64,000 bases of DNA, taken from contig CAKSDI010000003.1 in NCBI GenBank assembly GCA_934445035.1, forward strand, positions 248,001 through 312,000. Direction: 5' to 3'. The notes under the pieces are model-generated. The model was given only the letters and a program-made list of their open reading frames with translations, had not been told where the DNA came from and ran no database searches. The stretch comes from an uncultured Eubacteriales bacterium. Lineage in GTDB: Bacteria > Bacillota > Clostridia > Oscillospirales > Acutalibacteraceae. Below are positions 60,278 to 64,000 of the stretch, in pieces (within the stretch, counting starts at the first letter, position 1; each line of letters opens with the position of its first letter). Made by a program: the position numbers and the translations under genes.

Positions 60278-61075
60278 ATGTTTTATATCAAGCCTCAGGA
60301 TTCTATTAAAAATTGCTGTGTGATTATCGGAGAAAACACGGATTTTGAATCTCATTTTCACGAAAATTTAGAGCTTATTTATATTAAAAGCGGAAGCAGA
60401 AAAATGCTGATCGATAATAAGGAATATATTCTAAATGGGAACGACTTTGCCGTAATCTTTCCTTGCCAGACTCATTCTTTGAAAAGCTTAAAAGGCGGCA
60501 GCTGTGCGTTTCTCGGAATAAATCCTTTCTTTTTAGAGGATCTTAAATCGGATCTGCTGAATAAAATTCCGAAAATACCGGTAATTAAAAAATCCGACCA
60601 AAGCGATAAATTAAAATCGCTTCTTAAAACTCTTTTTTCAAATAATGAAAACAATTCTTTATATATAAAAGGGTTGGCAATTTCAATACTTTCGCTTGTT
60701 TTTGATGATCTTGATTTGAAAGAAAGAGCCAATAATTTAATCCCATATCTTCCGGAAATTATCAGGTTTATCTCAGAAAACAAGAATAATCCCGATTTTA
60801 ATGCAGAAGAAGTGTCAAAGCATTTCGGTGTAACAGAAAGAAAACTTTGTGAATGGTTTAACTCTGCATTCAATATGGGATTTCGTAAATTCTTAAACCG
60901 CTACAGATTAAATGACGCTGTCATTCTGCTCAGCGACAGCGACTTAACTATCAGTGAAATTTGCTATAATTGCGGTTTTGAAAGCGCCAGAACATTTAAC
61001 CGCATTTTCCTTAACGAATATAACTGCTCACCTACAACATACCGCAAAAATGTCCGAAAAACTATCATAAAATGA
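60278..61075 (+). CDS. AraC-family transcriptional regulator
   Basis: A 265-residue regulator: N-terminal cupin-like sensor (HFHENLELIYIKSGSRKMLI, about 27-46) and C-terminal double helix-turn-helix (DFNAEEVSKHFGVTERKL and TISEICYNCGFESARTFNR, residues ~170-245). This domain order is typical of sugar-responsive AraC regulators. It lies 11 bases after hydF and 51 before a GH130 enzyme gene; control of the latter is the more natural guess. Confidence 0.9.
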   Translation: MFYIKPQDSIKNCCVIIGENTDFESHFHENLELIYIKSGSRKMLIDNKEYILNGNDFAVIFPCQTHSLKSLKGGSCAFLGINPFFLEDLKSDLLNKIPKIPVIKKSDQSDKLKSLLKTLFSNNENNSLYIKGLAISILSLVFDDLDLKERANNLIPYLPEIIRFISENKNNPDFNAEEVSKHFGVTERKLCEWFNSAFNMGFRKFLNRYRLNDAVILLSDSDLTISEICYNCGFESARTFNRIFLNEYNCSPTTYRKNVRKTIIK

Positions 61076-61126
61076 CTTGCCGTTGTTCTTTTAAATGATT
61101 ACCATATCTTTTGAAAGGATGATTTT

Positions 61127-62107
61127 ATGATTTCAAACAAATTACCCGAATCTTTTTCATTCGTAAACAATTTCAAAAGATATTCCGGCAATCCGATTTT
61201 ACATCCGCAGGGCAAATTCGCGGCAGACTGTATTTTTAATCCCGGCGCAGTTTCCGACGGAAATGAAGTTACTATGCTTTGCCGCTGTATTAATTTCGGT
61301 GAAATTCCGCAAAGCTATAATTGGAGCATTTCTTCTCTTGTTTTTGCACACAGTAAAAACGGATTTGATTTTACTTTAGAAAAAGAGCCGTTTTTAAGCG
61401 CTTCAAATACTCCTTATAAAGGAGGATTTGAAGACCCGCGGCTTGTTTGGCTGCCCGAAGAAAAGCTTTATGTATTGAGCTATACGGGAGTTTATTCTTG
61501 TTCGAACACTGTAGGAATGCTAGCATTATCAAAAGATCTTAAAACCTGGGAATTTTTAGGCGAACGGCTTCCCGGAAGAGCGATCGCGATCACTTCAACT
61601 CGCATAAACGGAGAATATTATGCCTATTTCGGAAATTCCGGAATCTTCCTTGCACACTCAAAGGATCTAAAGAATTGGACCGTGGGAAAAGAACCCGTTA
61701 TTTCACCAAGGAAAAATTTTTTTGACGACGATCTTTGTGAAGCGGTAGCTTCACCTATTATAAATGACGACGGAATTCTGTTGCTTTATAACGGATCATC
61801 CTCCGGTGAATTTAACAGCAAAATCGTTAAAAATGTTAAAAATGATAAGGGAGAATATGTTTACGGTTTCAGAGGAAGATACAGTCCTTGTTGTTATAGT
61901 ATCGGCTGGGCTTTGTTTGATAAAAATGACCCGTCAAAACTGCTTGCCCGCAGCGATGAGCCTATATTAAAGCCCGAAACTCCTTATGAAAGCTACGGAA
62001 TAGCTCCTTATACGATTTTCGGAAACGCTTTGGTATATCACAACAAAAAATGGATAATTTATTACGGTTGCGCCGATAACAGAATAGCCGCCGCCGTTTC
62101 GGAATAA
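61127..62107 (+). CDS. glycoside hydrolase/phosphorylase family 130 protein
   Basis: A 326-residue five-bladed beta-propeller enzyme. The family landmark GGFEDPRLVWL (about 100-110) contains the catalytic Asp region, and later blades show SIGWALFDKNDP and the C-terminal YYGCADNRIAAAV. GH130 enzymes phosphorolyse beta-mannosides such as mannosyl-glucose or mannooligosaccharides; the specific substrate cannot be told. A GH43-like hydrolase is possible but less consistent with FEDPRL. Possibly regulated by the adjacent AraC protein. Confidence 0.82.
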   Translation: MISNKLPESFSFVNNFKRYSGNPILHPQGKFAADCIFNPGAVSDGNEVTMLCRCINFGEIPQSYNWSISSLVFAHSKNGFDFTLEKEPFLSASNTPYKGGFEDPRLVWLPEEKLYVLSYTGVYSCSNTVGMLALSKDLKTWEFLGERLPGRAIAITSTRINGEYYAYFGNSGIFLAHSKDLKNWTVGKEPVISPRKNFFDDDLCEAVASPIINDDGILLLYNGSSSGEFNSKIVKNVKNDKGEYVYGFRGRYSPCCYSIGWALFDKNDPSKLLARSDEPILKPETPYESYGIAPYTIFGNALVYHNKKWIIYYGCADNRIAAAVSE

Positions 62108-62120
62108 TAATACTAATAAT

Positions 62121-62152
62121 AAAAAACGCAGTTCAAGCGAACTGCGTTTTTT
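62121..62152. terminator. terminator after the GH130 gene
   Basis: Stem AACGCAGTTC with GAACTGCGTT around loop AAGC, flanked by A-run and T-run, forming up to 14 pairs between 62121-62134 and 62139-62152. Confidence 0.88.
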
Positions 62153-62157
62153 TATTG

Positions 62158-62186
62158 TTGTAATTTGTAATAAAAAGTAATATAAT
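62158..62186 (+). promoter_or_regulatory. promoter of the phospholipid gene cluster
   Basis: TTGTAA (62158-62163), 17-base spacer, TATAAT (62181-62186), about 17 bases before the TTAGGAG ribosome binding site. Confidence 0.68.
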
Positions 62187-62207
62187 GTAATAAATATATT
62201 TTAGGAG

Positions 62208-62897
62208 TTGGCTTTTATTAAACTTAAAAAGCTGCGGTATGAGTCTTTATTTATTTCAAAGATTTTGCCGTGTTATATTTTTATTCCGCTTTTATTTTGG
62301 CTTGTTGCAAATAATTTTGCTTTTTACGGCTCCGCTTTTATTCTCGGAGATATTAAAAGGTTTAGCATTAAAACGGTTATTGACGATTATATCCCTCTTT
62401 ACACGCCTTTTATCTCTTTTTATATTCTTGCCTATCTTCAATGGGCGATCTGCTTTATAGCGATATCGAAAAGCGGTAAAAAGAATTGTTATGACTTCTT
62501 TTCGGCGGAAATAACGGGTAAACTGATCGCGGCGGTGATTTTTTTCGTGTTCCCCACTCAAATGGTCCGCGCGGCAGTAACAGGCGACACGGTTTTCGAT
62601 AGGATAACCGCTTTTCTTTATACTATCGACAAGCCTATAACGCTTTTTCCATCTCTTCACTGCCTTGAAAGCTATGTATGCTCAAGGTATCTTGCAAGAA
62701 TAGAGGGAATTTCAAAATTTGCAAAGATCTTTTGCTTTGTTTTTTCGGTTTTTGTTTTTGCTTCGACTGTTTTAGTAAAACAGCATATGTTTTTGGACAT
62801 TCCTGCGGGAATAATAGTCGGTGAATTGGGGATATTTATTTCCGATAAATTCAATTTCGGAAGATTTTTCGATAAAATCACTAAAAAGGAGAAATAA
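62208..62897 (+). CDS. PAP2-family membrane phosphatase or phospholipid headgroup transferase
   Basis: A ~229-residue protein with about six membrane helices. Phosphatase motif C2 is LFPSLHCLES (about 145-154) and C3 is VKQHMFLDIPAG (about 188-199), with the catalytic His residues present; C1 is weak. It starts a cluster with pssA and psd, so a role in lipid or undecaprenyl phosphate metabolism is likely. The start is uncertain: TTG 62208 touches AGGAG with no spacing, while the only in-frame codon at normal spacing is ATT 62217. A rare ATT start or a mutated start codon is possible. Confidence 0.75.
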   Translation: MAFIKLKKLRYESLFISKILPCYIFIPLLFWLVANNFAFYGSAFILGDIKRFSIKTVIDDYIPLYTPFISFYILAYLQWAICFIAISKSGKKNCYDFFSAEITGKLIAAVIFFVFPTQMVRAAVTGDTVFDRITAFLYTIDKPITLFPSLHCLESYVCSRYLARIEGISKFAKIFCFVFSVFVFASTVLVKQHMFLDIPAGIIVGELGIFISDKFNFGRFFDKITKKEK

Positions 62898-62898
62898 A

Positions 62899-63597
62899 AT
62901 GATAGGTATTTACGATTATACCGTTATTTTAACATATATTTCACTTATTTCCGCTTCTTCGGGAATAATGATCACACTTAGTTCTAACGGCAACCACCCT
63001 TACCTCGGAATGTTCTTTCTGCTTATCTGCGGACTTTGCGACGCTTTTGACGGCAAGGTAGCCCGCTCTAAAAAAGGACGCACCGATTTCGAATGCAAAT
63101 TCGGAATTCAGATAGACTCTCTTTGCGACCTCATCGCTTTCGGAGTTCTTCCTGCCTGCATAGGAGCGGCGGCTTTAAGAAATTCTAAAATAATAAATCA
63201 CATTATTTTTAATACCGGCACTTTCGGAATTTTTATCAAAGCTTTTTTCTATGCGCTTTTGGTATTTTATGTGCTTGCCGCAATGATAAGGCTTGCTTAT
63301 TTCAATGTCACCGAAGAAGAGCGCCAAAAATCGGACTCGGAGGCAAGAAAGTACTATGTAGGTCTTCCCGTGACTTCTTCGGCGCTTATCTTCCCCACAG
63401 TGCTTATATGCCGATATATAACCGGCGCTTTCGATATCACGCCTCTGTATTTTCTCGCCATTGCCGCAACCGGATATCTTTTTATCTCAAAGGCAACTAT
63501 CAAAAAGCCGGGGCTTAAAGGTATTCTGATTATGGTGGGAATAGGAATGGCTGAATTTATAGTGCTTGTTCTTTTCCACATTTTCGGAGGGAAATAA
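62899..63597 (+). CDS. pssA: CDP-diacylglycerol-serine O-phosphatidyltransferase
   Basis: Makes phosphatidylserine from CDP-diacylglycerol and serine. The CDP-alcohol phosphatidyltransferase signature spans residues ~46-75: CDAFDGKVARS, then GIQIDSLCDL with the metal-binding aspartates. The 232-residue protein has about six membrane helices. ATG 62899 follows AAAGGAG; a longer frame from 62821 overlaps the upstream gene. It joins psd through a TAATG overlap. Confidence 0.92.
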   Translation: MIGIYDYTVILTYISLISASSGIMITLSSNGNHPYLGMFFLLICGLCDAFDGKVARSKKGRTDFECKFGIQIDSLCDLIAFGVLPACIGAAALRNSKIINHIIFNTGTFGIFIKAFFYALLVFYVLAAMIRLAYFNVTEEERQKSDSEARKYYVGLPVTSSALIFPTVLICRYITGAFDITPLYFLAIAATGYLFISKATIKKPGLKGILIMVGIGMAEFIVLVLFHIFGGK

Positions 63598-64000
63598 TGG
63601 CGGGATCGGATAATGAAAAGCTTTTAAAATTTCTTTATACCGCGCCCACAGGAAGATTTTTCTTAAAAGTTTTATCGGCGCCGCTCATTTCAAAAATTGC
63701 AGGCGCTTATCTTTCTTCTTTTCTTTCAAAGCCTCTTATAAAAGGCTTTGTTAAAAGAAATAATATTGATCTTTCTGAATTTTATTCCGATGATTTTCAC
63801 AGCTTTAACGACTGCTTTTCAAGAAAAATTAAAGAGAATTTAAGACCGATTGACTCAAACTCCTCTGCTCTTATTTCTCCCTGCGACGGCTTGCTAACGG
63901 TATATGACATAAATAAAAACACCGTGCTGCCCGTAAAGCAAAGCAGATATACCATTTCTTCGCTTTTAAAAGACGAAGCTTTAAGCCGTGAATTCGAGGG
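63597..64000 (+). CDS. psd: phosphatidylserine decarboxylase, 3' end beyond window
   Basis: Partial gene: 134 codons from ATG 63597 to the window edge with no stop. SFNDCFSRKIKENLRPID followed by ALISPCDG (about 78-110) is the family's conserved N-terminal region. The autocleavage LGST/GGST serine that makes the pyruvoyl group would be further downstream. With pssA it forms the route to phosphatidylethanolamine. Confidence 0.9.
   Translation, partial: MAGSDNEKLLKFLYTAPTGRFFLKVLSAPLISKIAGAYLSSFLSKPLIKGFVKRNNIDLSEFYSDDFHSFNDCFSRKIKENLRPIDSNSSALISPCDGLLTVYDINKNTVLPVKQSRYTISSLLKDEALSREFE

Noticed and set aside
1..64000. CRISPR arrays, tRNA or rRNA genes, insertion sequences, prophage or integrase genes
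   Set aside because: No regularly spaced repeats, cloverleaf-type sequences, transposase motifs or phage genes were recognised; a tRNA scan and repeat search would be needed to exclude small ones.

Overview
The window looks like the chromosome of a strictly anaerobic, low-to-moderate GC member of the Firmicutes, class Clostridia, probably a gut-type fermenter. The signs are a T-box leader, purine-rich GGAGG ribosome binding sites, hairpin-plus-T-run terminators, an IspH-ribosomal protein S1 fusion, three-gene split glutamate synthase, type III glutamine synthetase, an Rnf complex and the [FeFe]-hydrogenase maturation set. No rRNA, tRNA, CRISPR array, phage or insertion sequence was seen, so this reads as ordinary chromosomal backbone with unusually dense energy and nitrogen modules.

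Layout. 1-3384 (minus): alpha/beta hydrolase (cut by the window edge), Sfp-type phosphopantetheinyl transferase and an ABC-2 type exporter. 3471-6798 (minus): split glutamate synthase. 7203-14054 (plus): glutamine synthetase III, an Amt-PII fusion, an Asn-type T-box, asparagine synthetase and LL-diaminopimelate aminotransferase. gltB1 and glnN are divergent; both have consensus promoters followed by leaders with the same AAAGGC hexaloop hairpin and an intrinsic terminator. 14173-19103 (plus): rnfCDGEAB. 19171-25138 (minus): IspH-S1, cmk, a flavoprotein, a small membrane protein, a J-domain protein and a DUF5685 protein. 25289-30075 (plus): sugar ABC transporter, MalQ and a cupin. 30124-31130 (minus): LemA-like and PQ-loop-like membrane proteins.

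31152-42264 (minus) is the most striking region. It is one tightly packed gene run encoding a malate/lactate dehydrogenase, class II fumarase, HdrBCA, FlxDCBA-like proteins and a heme-free fumarate reductase (FrdB, FrdA). The simplest reading is a soluble reductive branch from oxaloacetate to succinate. Its last step would take electrons from NADH through a flavin-based bifurcating Hdr-Flx complex and could reduce ferredoxin at the same time. Rnf (14-19 kb) could then turn ferredoxin into an ion gradient, and the F-type ATP synthase (47-53.5 kb) could turn that into ATP. The hydrogenase maturases (56.3-60.3 kb) point to H2 production or uptake as another ferredoxin outlet. This coupling is inferred from gene order and domains, not demonstrated.

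42561-47270: a CtpE-like P-type ATPase and a divergent LysR/MATE pair. 47317-54233 (minus): DUF1275 protein and atpBEFAGDC, with no separate atpH; the alpha subunit carries an N-terminal extension resembling the delta C-terminus. 54362-56174: a LysR regulator and a frameshifted lipid kinase. 56307-60266: TM1266-like regulator, hydE, hydG and hydF behind an attenuator-like leader. 60278-62107: AraC regulator and GH130 enzyme. 62208-64000: phospholipid genes (PAP2-like, pssA, psd, the last cut by the window edge).
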